Shown: piece by piece, positions 1 to 8,271 of the stretch
Numbering within the stretch: position 1 is the stretch's first letter
Layout: each line of letters starts with the position of its first letter
NCBI GenBank assembly: GCA_014378845.1
Contig: JACMNB010000064.1
Location: 1 to 56,148, forward strand
Length of the DNA stretch: 56,148 nucleotides
Reading direction: 5' to 3'
From: Methylotenera sp.
Lineage (GTDB): Bacteria; Pseudomonadota; Gammaproteobacteria; Burkholderiales; Methylophilaceae
Translations under genes and position numbers: made by a program
Notes under the pieces: generated by a model
What the model saw: the letters and a program-made list of their open reading frames with translations, nothing else
The model's database searches: none
What the model was told of the DNA's origin: nothing

Positions 1-1
1 A

Positions 2-1132
2 AATGACAAATACGATTTCCGCTTTACGCCCGATTTTGGTAATGGCAATACGCAAATAATTGATGCCTATATTGATGCCCGATTAAGCCCATCATTCAAA
101 ATTCGTGCTGGTAAATACAAGCCATTTGTGGGCTTAGAGCGCTTGCAAGGTGCGAGTGATATTAAATTTGTAGAACGCAGCTATGTGACCAATGCTATTT
201 TGCCGAATCGCGATGTAGGCATTTCAGTTTATGGTGATGTATTAAGCGACAAATTAAACTACGCGCTTGGCATTAATAACGGGGTGGTGGATGGCGGCAA
301 TATCAGTTCTGGCACAGAGTTTGATGGAAATAGAGAGCTTACTGCAAGGTTGTTTGCCAGCCCGTTTAAAGATGATGCCAACGCTTTATCTGGCTTAGGG
401 TTTGGTATTGCAGGTACGGTTACCAATAACGATGGTGAGCGAAACTTAGATTTCACCAACACATCGGCAGCAGATGCTACTAGAAACGGCCTACCTAGCT
501 ATTTAACCGAGGGTCAGCAACCGTTCTTTAGATATGGTAGTGCGTCAGTCGCAGATGGCAAGCGTATACGCTTTACGCCGCAAGCCAACTATTATTACGG
601 TCCATTTGGTTTGTTGGCCGAGTATGCGCGGGTTAGCCAAGACCTTAGTTTATTAACTAGCACCACTGGTAATGCGCCCACTGTATTGGTAGCAGGGTCA
701 ACCAAAAAACTCAGTCACGAGGCGTGGCAAATTGCGGCTACCTATTTAATTACGGGCGAAGATTCTTCATTTAAAGGCGTTAAGCCAAAACAAGACTTTG
801 ATATTGATAAAGGTGGCTGGGGTGCATGGGAATTAGTTGCGCGATACAGCGAGCTAAACTTAGACGAAGATACCTTTAAAAATAAAGCGGGCAATTCGTT
901 CTCAACTGACACCTACGCCAACCTATCGGAAAGTGCGCAATCGGCTAAGACTTGGACTGCAGGCGTGAATTGGTACTTAAATCAAAATGCAAAAGTACAA
1001 CTGAATTACGCACACACAAAATTTGATGGTGGGGCGGGCGTTGGTATTACGGCGATTAATGCGGCAGGTAGCAACGTACGCGATCGTGAAAGTGAAAATG
1101 CACTGCTAGCGCGTTTTCAGATTGCTTACTAA
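2..1132 (+). CDS. Phosphate-selective porin O/P family outer-membrane porin (5' truncated by window edge)
   Basis: The reading frame is open from base 2, so the N-terminus lies outside the window. The visible part is about 376 residues of a beta-barrel of the OprO/OprP family: alternating polar and hydrophobic strands, a stretch reading RAGKYKPFVGLERLQ near the start that is typical of this family, and a terminal aromatic residue (ARFQIAY) as expected for assembly by the Bam complex. Porins of this family carry anions across the outer membrane. It lies directly upstream of a sulfate-binding protein gene, so sulfate entry is a reasonable inferred role. A second member of the family at 13013 shares the motif FKPSYGLERA. 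Substrate choice cannot be read from the sequence. Confidence 0.85.
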   Translation, partial: NDKYDFRFTPDFGNGNTQIIDAYIDARLSPSFKIRAGKYKPFVGLERLQGASDIKFVERSYVTNAILPNRDVGISVYGDVLSDKLNYALGINNGVVDGGNISSGTEFDGNRELTARLFASPFKDDANALSGLGFGIAGTVTNNDGERNLDFTNTSAADATRNGLPSYLTEGQQPFFRYGSASVADGKRIRFTPQANYYYGPFGLLAEYARVSQDLSLLTSTTGNAPTVLVAGSTKKLSHEAWQIAATYLITGEDSSFKGVKPKQDFDIDKGGWGAWELVARYSELNLDEDTFKNKAGNSFSTDTYANLSESAQSAKTWTAGVNWYLNQNAKVQLNYAHTKFDGGAGVGITAINAAGSNVRDRESENALLARFQIAY

Positions 1133-1254
1133 AAATGGCTGAATTGAAGACGCTAGATATGAAAAAATCAGATTTGAAGGAAATAAAAATGACTTGTTGC
1201 CGCTAAAAACTATTAAAAAAATTAAACACAATTTAACGCATTTAAGGATTAAAC

Positions 1255-2262
1255 ATGAAGAAATCATTATTAACCATCGCTTTGATGGCGTTGACAACTG
1301 GCCTTGTAGCACCTATTACGGCATTAGCCAAAGAAGTGACCTTGCTCAACGTATCTTACGACCCAACGCGTGAATTATATGTGGATTACAACGCAGCATT
1401 TAGCAAATATTGGCAAGCCAAAACGGGTGATACGGTTAAAGTAAACCAATCGCATGGCGGCTCCGGCAAACAAGCGCGCGCCGTAATTGATGGCTTGCAA
1501 GCAGATGTAGCAACGCTGGCGTTGGCATATGATATTGATCAGTTGTCAGAAAAAGCTAATCTAATTCCTAAAAACTGGCAAACGCATCTGCCAAATAACA
1601 GCACGCCTTATACGTCCACCATTGTTTTTTTGGTCCGCAAAGGCAACCCTAAGCACCTTAACACTTGGGATGATTTGGTTAAACCCGGCATAGGCATTGT
1701 GCCGGCTAACCCAAAAACATCTGGCGGCGCACGTTGGACATATCTTGCAGCGTATGGTCAAGCGCTTAAGGCGCCAGGCGGCAGTGATGCAAAGGCTAAA
1801 GAATACATTACTAAGTTTTATAAAAATGCAGCGGTATTAGATTCTGGTGCACGTGGCGCGACGACTACATTTGTAGAGCGTGGCATTGGTGATGTGCTGG
1901 TGGGCTGGGAAAACGAAGCCTATTTAGCTTTAAAAGAAGGCGCTGGAAAGTTTGAAGTAGTGGTGCCGCCAGTGTCTATTTTGGCAGAGCCGCCTGTGAC
2001 GGTTGTCGATAAATTTGCGAAGAAACATGGCACTGAAAAAGTGGCAGAGGCTTATCTTAATTACCTTTACAGCGATGAAGGCCAAGAAATTATCGCGAAA
2101 AACTTTTACCGCCCACGTAACGCAGCGGTGTTAAAAAAGCATGAAAGCCAGTATGCCAAAGTCGATTTATTTACCATTGATGATGTGTTTGGCGGTTGGA
2201 CAAAAGCGCAGAAAACACATTTCTCAGACGGTGGCGTTTTTGACCAGATTTATTTGAAGTGA
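1255..2262 (+). CDS. sbp: Periplasmic sulfate-binding protein of the sulfate ABC transporter
   Basis: This 335-residue protein binds sulfate in the periplasm and hands it to the CysTW channel. Residues 1-25 form a clear signal peptide ending ITALA. The mature part begins [17 protein letters not shown], followed by the ligand-loop motif SHGGSGKQA (about 66-74), TSGGARW, LDSGARG, and the C-terminal [14 protein letters not shown], all hallmarks of Sbp/CysP. Its length is close to that of enterobacterial Sbp. A ribosome-binding site AAGGA lies just before the ATG. It is the first gene of a run continuing with mop, cysT, cysW and cysA. Confidence 0.95.
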   Translation: MKKSLLTIALMALTTGLVAPITALAKEVTLLNVSYDPTRELYVDYNAAFSKYWQAKTGDTVKVNQSHGGSGKQARAVIDGLQADVATLALAYDIDQLSEKANLIPKNWQTHLPNNSTPYTSTIVFLVRKGNPKHLNTWDDLVKPGIGIVPANPKTSGGARWTYLAAYGQALKAPGGSDAKAKEYITKFYKNAAVLDSGARGATTTFVERGIGDVLVGWENEAYLALKEGAGKFEVVVPPVSILAEPPVTVVDKFAKKHGTEKVAEAYLNYLYSDEGQEIIAKNFYRPRNAAVLKKHESQYAKVDLFTIDDVFGGWTKAQKTHFSDGGVFDQIYLK

Positions 2263-2346
2263 GTGAGCAATATGCGAGTCATTCAATATATAAGTAATAC
2301 CAATTTATTGGGCTTAACGCCCAACCATATTAAAGGAGAAACCGTT

Positions 2347-2562
2347 ATGGCATTAATCGCAGTGAATGTGCGTAATCAATTACGCGGCAGAATTAAAGCA
2401 ATCGTTTGGGGCGATGTTGTCTCAGAAGTAGAAGTTGAAACCTCATCTGGCATCGTGACATCGGTCATTACCACGCGATCAATCAAAGAACTGGCATTGC
2501 ATATTGGTTCTGAAGTATTGGCGCTGGTAAAAGCGACGGATGTTTCTATTGCAAAATTATAG
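2347..2562 (+). CDS. Stand-alone molbindin (TOBE/Mop domain protein)
   Basis: This 71-residue protein consists of a single Mop/TOBE domain: NQLRGRIKAIVWGDVVSEVEVETSSG followed by SVITTRSIKELALHIGSEVLALVKATDVSIA. Proteins of this family assemble into rings that bind molybdate or tungstate in the cytoplasm and act as a store or buffer. The ATG at 2347 is chosen because a strong AAAGGAG site lies before it and the homologous part begins there; the frame is open further upstream but that part has no family resemblance. Its place between sbp and cysT is unusual and suggests a link between sulfate and molybdate handling, which share transport chemistry. Confidence 0.85.
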   Translation: MALIAVNVRNQLRGRIKAIVWGDVVSEVEVETSSGIVTSVITTRSIKELALHIGSEVLALVKATDVSIAKL

Positions 2563-2587
2563 CGCAAAACTTTAACGAGATAAAAAA

Positions 2588-2634
2588 TGCGGCAGACCTA
2601 ATACGTTTGCCATTAGCAACATAAGTCTGCCGCA
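2588..2634. repeat. Perfect 10-bp inverted repeat between mop and cysT
   Basis: TGCGGCAGAC at 2588-2597 is mirrored exactly by GTCTGCCGCA at 2625-2634, with a 27-base loop. On the plus strand the hairpin is followed by AAAATAG rather than a T-run, so it does not look like a plus-strand terminator. On the minus strand it is followed by TTTTTTA. It could be a processing or stabilising hairpin that separates expression of sbp-mop from the permease genes. Confidence 0.6.
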
Positions 2635-2649
2635 AAATAGAAAGTTTTG

Positions 2650-3489
2650 ATGAAAAAAAGTGTAAAAACAAACAACATATTACCAGGCTTTAACTTATCC
2701 CTCGGCTATACGCTGTTATACCTAAGCTTGATTGTGCTGATTCCTTTATCGGCAGCATTTATTAAAACTACCGAGTTAAGTTTGCATGAGTTTTGGGCTG
2801 TGGTGAGTGCGCCTAGAGTGGTCGCATCGTATAAATTAACCTTTGGCGCATCGCTAATAGGCGCATTAATTAATGCAGTATTTGGCTTGATTACCGCATG
2901 GGTGCTAGTGCGCTACACATTTCCTGGTAAAAAAATAATTGATGCGCTGGTCGATTTGCCTTTTGCATTACCCACCGCTGTGGCAGGTATTGCGCTAACT
3001 GCGGTGTACGCCAGCAATGGCTGGATTGGCAGTTTTTTAGAATCATACGGCATCAAAGTAGCCTTTACGCCACTTGGCATTATCGTCGCACTCACATTTA
3101 TTGGTTTGCCATTTGTGGTGCGCACCGTGCAACCCGTGTTGCAAGATTTAGAAGCAGAAACTGAAGAAGCCGCAGCCAGTTTGGGGGCAAATCGTTGGCA
3201 AACTTTTGTAAAAATTATATTACCAGCCATTTGGCCAGCCTTATTAACAGGTTTTGCGTTGGCTTTTGCACGCGCAATTGGTGAATATGGGTCGGTGATT
3301 TTTATTGCGGGCAACGTACCGATGGTCTCAGAAATTACGCCGCTGATTATTATTACCAAGCTAGAGCAATATGAATACGCTAGTGCCACGGCAATTGCGG
3401 TAGTGATGTTGGTGATATCATTTTTACTGCTGTTTGCGATTAACGGTTTGCAGTGGTGGGTAAGTCGCAGAGCAACTATTTCGCGGTAA
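2650..3489 (+). CDS. cysT: Sulfate ABC transporter permease CysT (CysU)
   Basis: This 279-residue inner-membrane protein is one of the two channel subunits of the sulfate/thiosulfate transporter. Six hydrophobic segments are visible. The cytoplasmic coupling loop carries the EAA motif (EEAAASLGANRWQTFVKIILP), followed by the typical ALAFARAIGEYGSVIFIAGN. The ATG at 2650 is preferred over a TTG one codon earlier; no strong ribosome-binding site is present. It pairs with CysW encoded 69 bases downstream. Confidence 0.95.
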   Translation: MKKSVKTNNILPGFNLSLGYTLLYLSLIVLIPLSAAFIKTTELSLHEFWAVVSAPRVVASYKLTFGASLIGALINAVFGLITAWVLVRYTFPGKKIIDALVDLPFALPTAVAGIALTAVYASNGWIGSFLESYGIKVAFTPLGIIVALTFIGLPFVVRTVQPVLQDLEAETEEAAASLGANRWQTFVKIILPAIWPALLTGFALAFARAIGEYGSVIFIAGNVPMVSEITPLIIITKLEQYEYASATAIAVVMLVISFLLLFAINGLQWWVSRRATISR

Positions 3490-3558
3490 TTTTTTTACGA
3501 TAAATTTTTAATCTTATAACTGAATAAATAATAACTAGGTAAAAAATAGGAACAATTC

Positions 3559-4470
3559 ATGTCAATAAGTCCATCTATTACTACGGCAATACCGTCATCA
3601 CAATATAGTAATTATCAAGCCAAGGTCGCTCGTAGCCGCGCCACATCAGAACCATTTTTAATACGCTGGTTACTGATTGCTACGGTATTGGGGTTTTTAA
3701 GTTTATTTTTAATTGTCCCATTAGCCGCAGTATTTACTGAGGCTCTTCGTAAAGGTTTTGCTGTGTATTTAGCAGCAATTACAGAGCCAGATGCGCTGTC
3801 ATCCATCAAGCTGACCTTTATTGCAGCGCTAATTGCAGTGCCGCTTAATTTGGTTTTTGGCATAGCCGCTGCTTGGGCAATTGCAAAATTTGATTTTAGA
3901 GGTAAAAGCATATTAATTACTTTAATCGATTTACCGTTTGCTGTTTCCCCAGTGATTGCAGGTTTAATTTATGTGTTGATTTTTGGCCTGCAAGGCTGGT
4001 TTGGTTCAACTTTATTGGATAACGATATTAAAGTGATATTTGCCATTCCAGGCATTGTATTAGCCAGCGTTTTTGTCACTTTTCCGTTTGTCGCGCGCGA
4101 ACTCATTCCATTGATGCAAGCACAAGGCAAAGATGAGGAAGAAGCAGGCTTGGTGCTTGGTGCGACTGGCTGGCAGATTTTGTGGCGCATTACCTTGCCC
4201 AATGTGAAGTGGGGTTTGTTGTATGGTGTAATTTTAACCAATGCACGTGCCATGGGCGAGTTTGGCGCGGTTTCTGTAGTATCTGGTCACATTCGCGGTT
4301 TAACCAATACGTTGCCACTGCATGTAGAAATTTTATACAACGAGTACAACTATGCCGCAGCGTTTGCAGTGGCGTCTTTATTGGCTTTGCTAGCACTACT
4401 TACCTTGGTTCTGAAAAGCTTTGTAGAATGGAAAGCAGCGCGCGATGCACGCCTTAACGAGCTGGCGTAA
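3559..4470 (+). CDS. cysW: Sulfate ABC transporter permease CysW
   Basis: This second channel subunit has 303 residues, about 12 more than the enterobacterial protein because of a polar N-terminal extension of roughly 30 residues before the first membrane segment. The EAA loop reads EEEAGLVLGATGWQILWRITLP and is followed by NARAMGEFGAVSVVSGHIRG, a CysW signature. An AGGA site lies before the ATG. It forms the membrane heterodimer with CysT and is energised by CysA. Confidence 0.95.
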   Translation: MSISPSITTAIPSSQYSNYQAKVARSRATSEPFLIRWLLIATVLGFLSLFLIVPLAAVFTEALRKGFAVYLAAITEPDALSSIKLTFIAALIAVPLNLVFGIAAAWAIAKFDFRGKSILITLIDLPFAVSPVIAGLIYVLIFGLQGWFGSTLLDNDIKVIFAIPGIVLASVFVTFPFVARELIPLMQAQGKDEEEAGLVLGATGWQILWRITLPNVKWGLLYGVILTNARAMGEFGAVSVVSGHIRGLTNTLPLHVEILYNEYNYAAAFAVASLLALLALLTLVLKSFVEWKAARDARLNELA

Positions 4471-4534
4471 TGAACAAACTTAATCAACTGGCATCTTTAA
4501 AATTAAGCTGGGCAACTATTTTGGGAGCGTGAAA

Positions 4535-5611
4535 ATGAGTATAGAAATACGCAATATAAGAAAAAACTTTGGCAGTTTTAGTGCGCTAAATGATGTAAGT
4601 TTAGATGTGCCAAGTGGCGAACTTGTCGCCTTGTTAGGCCCATCTGGCTGTGGAAAAACTACCTTGCTGCGCATCATCGCTGGCCTAGAAACGCCAGATT
4701 CTGGCAGCATTCATTTTCATGGTAATGACGCCACAGCGCGCCAAGTGCGCGAGCGCGAAGTCGGTTTTGTGTTTCAGCATTACGCATTATTTCGCCACAT
4801 GACCGTATTTGAAAATGTGGCTTTTGGTTTACGCGTGCGCCCAAAAAAAACACGGCCAACCGATACCGAAATTAAACGCCGTGTACATGAGCTATTAAAT
4901 TTGGTACAACTGGATTGGCTAGCCGACCGCTATCCACCGCAATTATCGGGCGGGCAACGACAACGTATTGCCTTGGCGCGCGCGCTGGCGGTAGAGCCAA
5001 AGGTGTTGCTGCTGGATGAGCCTTTTGGCGCGCTCGATGCAAAAGTGCGTAAAGAACTACGCCGTTGGTTACGCCGCTTACATGATGAGCTGCATATTAC
5101 CAGTATTTTTGTCACGCACGATCAAGAAGAAGCGCTGGAAGTAGCTGACAGAATAGTGGTAATTAACAAAGGCAATATTGAGCAAATTGGCAGTCCGCAG
5201 GCAGTTTATGATCACCCTGTTTCACCGTTTGTGTATCAATTTCTAGGTAATGTGAATCAGTTTAATGGGCATATTCACGAGGGCGAAGCAAAAATTGATG
5301 GCATTGACATAAAGCTTAATGATCATCATGCAACACAAAATAGTGCCGCTTTAGCTTATGTGCGACCGCATGATATTGAGGTTCATAAAGAGCGTAATGG
5401 TGAGCAATCGTTTGAAGCGCATGTTAGTTATATTCATGCGATTGGCCCACTGGTAAGGTTGGAGTTGCAACGCCTAAGCAGTGGTCTTGAGTCTTTAGAA
5501 GCCGAACCTATTCAAGCAGAGCTGACGCAAGAGCGTTTTCGTGAGCTCAACATTCAACAGGGTGAGCGGGTGTTTGTAACGCCACGCAATGTTAAAGTGT
5601 TTCTATCCTAA
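4535..5611 (+). CDS. cysA: Sulfate/thiosulfate ABC transporter ATPase CysA
   Basis: This 358-residue protein hydrolyses ATP to power sulfate import. Walker A is GPSGCGKTT (about 35-43), the Q-loop lies in VFQHYALF, the ABC signature is LSGGQ (about 137-141), Walker B is VLLLDEP (about 157-163) and the switch histidine is in VTHD. The C-terminal third is a regulatory TOBE-like region. The ATG at 4535 has GGGAG seven bases upstream; a GTG at 4529 is less likely. Because modC is absent downstream of modB in this window, sharing of this ATPase with the molybdate permease is conceivable but untested. Confidence 0.95.
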   Translation: MSIEIRNIRKNFGSFSALNDVSLDVPSGELVALLGPSGCGKTTLLRIIAGLETPDSGSIHFHGNDATARQVREREVGFVFQHYALFRHMTVFENVAFGLRVRPKKTRPTDTEIKRRVHELLNLVQLDWLADRYPPQLSGGQRQRIALARALAVEPKVLLLDEPFGALDAKVRKELRRWLRRLHDELHITSIFVTHDQEEALEVADRIVVINKGNIEQIGSPQAVYDHPVSPFVYQFLGNVNQFNGHIHEGEAKIDGIDIKLNDHHATQNSAALAYVRPHDIEVHKERNGEQSFEAHVSYIHAIGPLVRLELQRLSSGLESLEAEPIQAELTQERFRELNIQQGERVFVTPRNVKVFLS

Positions 5612-5628
5612 ACTTAACTTAAAGGCAG

Positions 5629-5973
5629 TCAGTTAGTTTCTAGCCTGCTGCTGTTACTAATCAATACTAACTTTTTTAAACTCTGCATCTTGCCAATCCA
5701 TCAATCGGCCGTAACGCATTTTTATGCGCCAGTATTCTCCGCCTGTTGTGCGCACTTTAGTTGCGCATAAATTCACAAATACTTTTTCCAGTCGTACACA
5801 TTCTTCTAAGCTTATACCTCGTCGAGCGGCAAAAAAGTCATGCCTTCCGCCATGCAATACACATGCCTAAAATCGTAATGGTCAGTAATCGAAAGACGGA
5901 TGTAATCAATCTTGCGGCTGAATTGGTCGATAAGTTTAGGCGTGCTGTGTGCGTTGTTGGCTAGTGTGTTCAT
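5629..5973 (-). pseudogene. moaA: Decayed 5' half of moaA (GTP 3',8-cyclase)
   Basis: Read on the minus strand from an ATG at 5973, the sequence begins [20 protein letters not shown] and continues [20 protein letters not shown], closely matching the start of MoaA, the radical-SAM enzyme of molybdopterin synthesis. Two of the three cysteines of the CxxxCxxC iron-sulfur site are replaced (Tyr and His), and a stop lies at 5812-5814. After a frameshift the match resumes with [16 protein letters not shown] and TKVRTTGGE, shifts frame again to LAHKNALR (family: LVRKNAL), then ends in SNSSRLE (family: NGSQLE) just short of cysA. The rest of the gene is missing. The relic cannot encode a working enzyme. 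Confidence 0.8.
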
Positions 5974-6030
5974 AAGTAGAATCATGCAATAAAAACGTGG
6001 TCTTTTGATAAGTTTTAATGGTTTTCTGGC

Positions 6031-6059
6031 TTCAAATGGCGCGCAATAAGGTATATGAT
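6031..6059 (+). promoter_or_regulatory. Putative sigma-70 promoter of the fds operon
   Basis: TTCAAA at 6031-6036 and TATGAT at 6054-6059 are separated by 17 bases, which is a plausible -35/-10 pair about 55 bases upstream of fdsG. The -35 hexamer matches consensus at only four positions. This is a visual match only. Confidence 0.4.
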
Positions 6060-6113
6060 GCTGATGGATATTTTAGAGCTGTTTTTTGGTGTTAGGTTTG
6101 TTTGGAGATGTTT

Positions 6114-6593
6114 GTGACAAGCGCATTATCACCCCAAGAATTAACAAGAATAGATGTACATATTGCGACGCACAAGGCCATGCCAGGTGCGTTGCTGCCT
6201 TTGCTGCACGCCATTCAGGACGATTTTGGTTGGGTTTCGGAAGAATGCTATTTGCCGATTTCTAAAGCGCTTGCTTTGTCTGTGGCCGAAGTGCACGGAG
6301 TAGTCACGTTTTATCACCATTTTCATACGCATCCAGTTGGCAAGCATATTTTGCAAGTTTGCCGCGCGGAAAGCTGCCAAGCGATGGGCAGTCAAAAGCT
6401 GGAAAAAGACATTAAGACTGCTCTTGGCATTGATTACCACGAAACCACCAAAGACGGAGCGGTGACGCTATTGCCCGTGTATTGCTTGGGCAATTGCGCG
6501 TGTTCGCCCGCGGTGATGCTGGATGATGAGGTGTATGGCCGTATGACAGCAGAAAAAGTGGCAGACATTGTGGCAGAAGCGAGGGCAGTTTAA
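6114..6593 (+). CDS. fdsG: NAD-dependent formate dehydrogenase gamma subunit
   Basis: This 159-residue NuoE-like subunit carries a thioredoxin-fold [2Fe-2S] cluster that takes part in electron transfer in the FDH complex. The cluster cysteines are visible in [14 protein letters not shown] and [11 protein letters not shown]. The N-terminal helical part ([20 protein letters not shown]) is typical of the family. GTG at 6114 is taken as the start because GGAG sits six bases before it; an ATG at 6108 and a TTG at 6102 are in frame but poorly spaced from that site. The stop overlaps the fdsB start by one base (TAATG), so the two are translationally coupled. Confidence 0.9.
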   Translation: MTSALSPQELTRIDVHIATHKAMPGALLPLLHAIQDDFGWVSEECYLPISKALALSVAEVHGVVTFYHHFHTHPVGKHILQVCRAESCQAMGSQKLEKDIKTALGIDYHETTKDGAVTLLPVYCLGNCACSPAVMLDDEVYGRMTAEKVADIVAEARAV

Positions 6594-8161
6594 TGGCGAT
6601 AAAAGTCTATGTTCCCCGCGATTCCAGCGCTTTGTCATTAGGCGCAGACCGCACTGCTAAAGCGATTCAAGCCGAAGCAGCAAAACGCGGCATTGAAATA
6701 GAATTAATTAGAAACGGCTCGCGTGGTTTGTTTTGGTTGGAGCCATTTGTAGAAGTGGCGACAGACAAGGGTCGCGTGGCATTCGCGCCAGTGCAGCCGA
6801 AAGACGTGGCTTCTCTGTTTGATGCGGATTTCCTTAATAATGGCGCACATGCGCTGAATTTAGGCTTAACCGAAGAACTGGCTTGGCTTAAAAAACAACA
6901 GCGCCTCACGTTCGCGCGCGTCGGCATTACTGACCCCGTTTCGCTAGAAGATTATTTAGCGCACGACGGCTACAAAGGCCTAAAAAACGCACTTAATATG
7001 ACGGGTGCAGAAATAGTTAAAAGCGTGACCGATTCTGGCCTGCGTGGTCGCGGCGGCGCGGCTTTCCCGACGGGCATCAAGTGGAACACAGTCTTGGGTT
7101 GCCAGGTAGAACAAAAATACATCGTCTGCAACGCCGATGAAGGCGATAGCGGCACCTATTCTGACCGCATGATTATGGAAAACGACCCGTTTGTGCTGAT
7201 TGAGGGCATGACGATTGCGGGTGTGGCGGTGGGCGCGAATATGGGCTACATTTACTTGCGTAGTGAGTACCCACATGCGCTGAAAGTGTTGAATGAAGCC
7301 ATCGCCAAGGCAGAAGCTGCGGGTTATTTGGGCGATAAAATTTGCGGCTCTAGCCATACTTTCAATTTAGAAGTGCGCCGCGCTGCGGGTGCATATATTT
7401 GTGGCGAAGAAACTTCATTGCTAGAAAGCCTAGAAGGCAAACGCGGCCAAGTGCGCTTTAAGCCTCCACTGCCTGCCATTGAAGGCTTGTTCGGCAAACC
7501 AACCGTAGTGAATAATGTCATAAGTTTAGCGACAATACCGATTATTTTGGACAAAGGCGCGCAATATTACGCCGACTACGGCATGGGTCGCTCGCGCGGC
7601 ACCTTGCCGATTCAGTTGGCTGGAAACATCAAACACGGCGGCTTGGTAGAGCTGGCGTTTGGTGCGACTTTGCGTGAGTTGTTGTACGATTTTGGCGGCG
7701 GCTCATTTACTGGCAAGCCAATCCGCGCGGTGCAAGTGGGTGGGCCATTGGGCGCATTTTTGCCCGAAAGCCAATTTGACACGCCGTTGGATTACGAAGA
7801 ATTTAGCAAGATTTGGGCGGTGCTAGGCCACGGCGGCATTGTGGCGTTTGATGACACGGTGGACATGGCGAAAATGGCACGGTATGCGTTTGAGTTTTGC
7901 GCGATTGAAAGCTGCGGAAAATGCACACCTTGTAGAATTGGCAGCACACGCGGGGTTGAGGTGATTGATCGAATTATTGCCAATAAAAACGCTCTAGATA
8001 CTAACGGCGTAAAAGAACACGCCAAGCAAGTGCAGTTGGTACGCGATTTAAGCGACACTATGATTAATGGCTCGCTATGCGCGCTGGGCGGCATGACGCC
8101 GTACCCTGTGTTGAGCGCGATGAATCATTTTGGTGAAGATTTTGGGCTGGAAAATCGTTAA
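6593..8161 (+). CDS. fdsB: NAD-dependent formate dehydrogenase beta subunit (diaphorase)
   Basis: This 522-residue NuoF-like subunit holds FMN and one [4Fe-4S] cluster and passes electrons from formate to NAD+. An N-terminal ferredoxin/thioredoxin-like region (1-120) is followed by the FMN/NAD site with GLRGRGGAAFPTGIKW, NADEGDSGTYSDR and GEETSLLESLEGKRG. The cluster ligands are in ESCGKCTPCR, with a later cysteine in SLCALGG. Its length and domain order match FdsB of Cupriavidus-type enzymes. It is coupled to fdsG but separated from fdsA by 110 bases containing a REP-like pair. Confidence 0.95.
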   Translation: MAIKVYVPRDSSALSLGADRTAKAIQAEAAKRGIEIELIRNGSRGLFWLEPFVEVATDKGRVAFAPVQPKDVASLFDADFLNNGAHALNLGLTEELAWLKKQQRLTFARVGITDPVSLEDYLAHDGYKGLKNALNMTGAEIVKSVTDSGLRGRGGAAFPTGIKWNTVLGCQVEQKYIVCNADEGDSGTYSDRMIMENDPFVLIEGMTIAGVAVGANMGYIYLRSEYPHALKVLNEAIAKAEAAGYLGDKICGSSHTFNLEVRRAAGAYICGEETSLLESLEGKRGQVRFKPPLPAIEGLFGKPTVVNNVISLATIPIILDKGAQYYADYGMGRSRGTLPIQLAGNIKHGGLVELAFGATLRELLYDFGGGSFTGKPIRAVQVGGPLGAFLPESQFDTPLDYEEFSKIWAVLGHGGIVAFDDTVDMAKMARYAFEFCAIESCGKCTPCRIGSTRGVEVIDRIIANKNALDTNGVKEHAKQVQLVRDLSDTMINGSLCALGGMTPYPVLSAMNHFGEDFGLENR

Positions 8162-8168
8162 ATAGTGG

Positions 8169-8239
8169 GTAGGGGCGTGATTTATCACGCCCAACGGCTT
8201 GAGTGCGTAGAACTTGGGTTTGATAAATCAAACCCCTAC
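8169..8239. repeat. Inverted pair of REP-like palindromes inside the fds operon
   Basis: The element is bounded by GTAGGGG (8169-8175) and CCCCTAC (8233-8239). It contains two hairpins: GGGCGTGA/TCACGCCC (8173-8180 with 8185-8192) and GGGTTTGA/TCAAACCC (8216-8223 with 8228-8235), each with a four-base loop. This is the layout of a bacterial interspersed mosaic element. Related single units beginning GTAGG[G/A]GCG lie at 47172 and 53640. Confidence 0.8.
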
Positions 8240-8271
8240 GGCGCAAGCGCGATATACAACGGAGAACATTA

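Noticed and set aside
5761-5964. A 67-codon plus-strand ORF between cysA and fdsG
   Set aside because: It is the complement of the decayed moaA sequence and has no ribosome-binding site or protein-like character.
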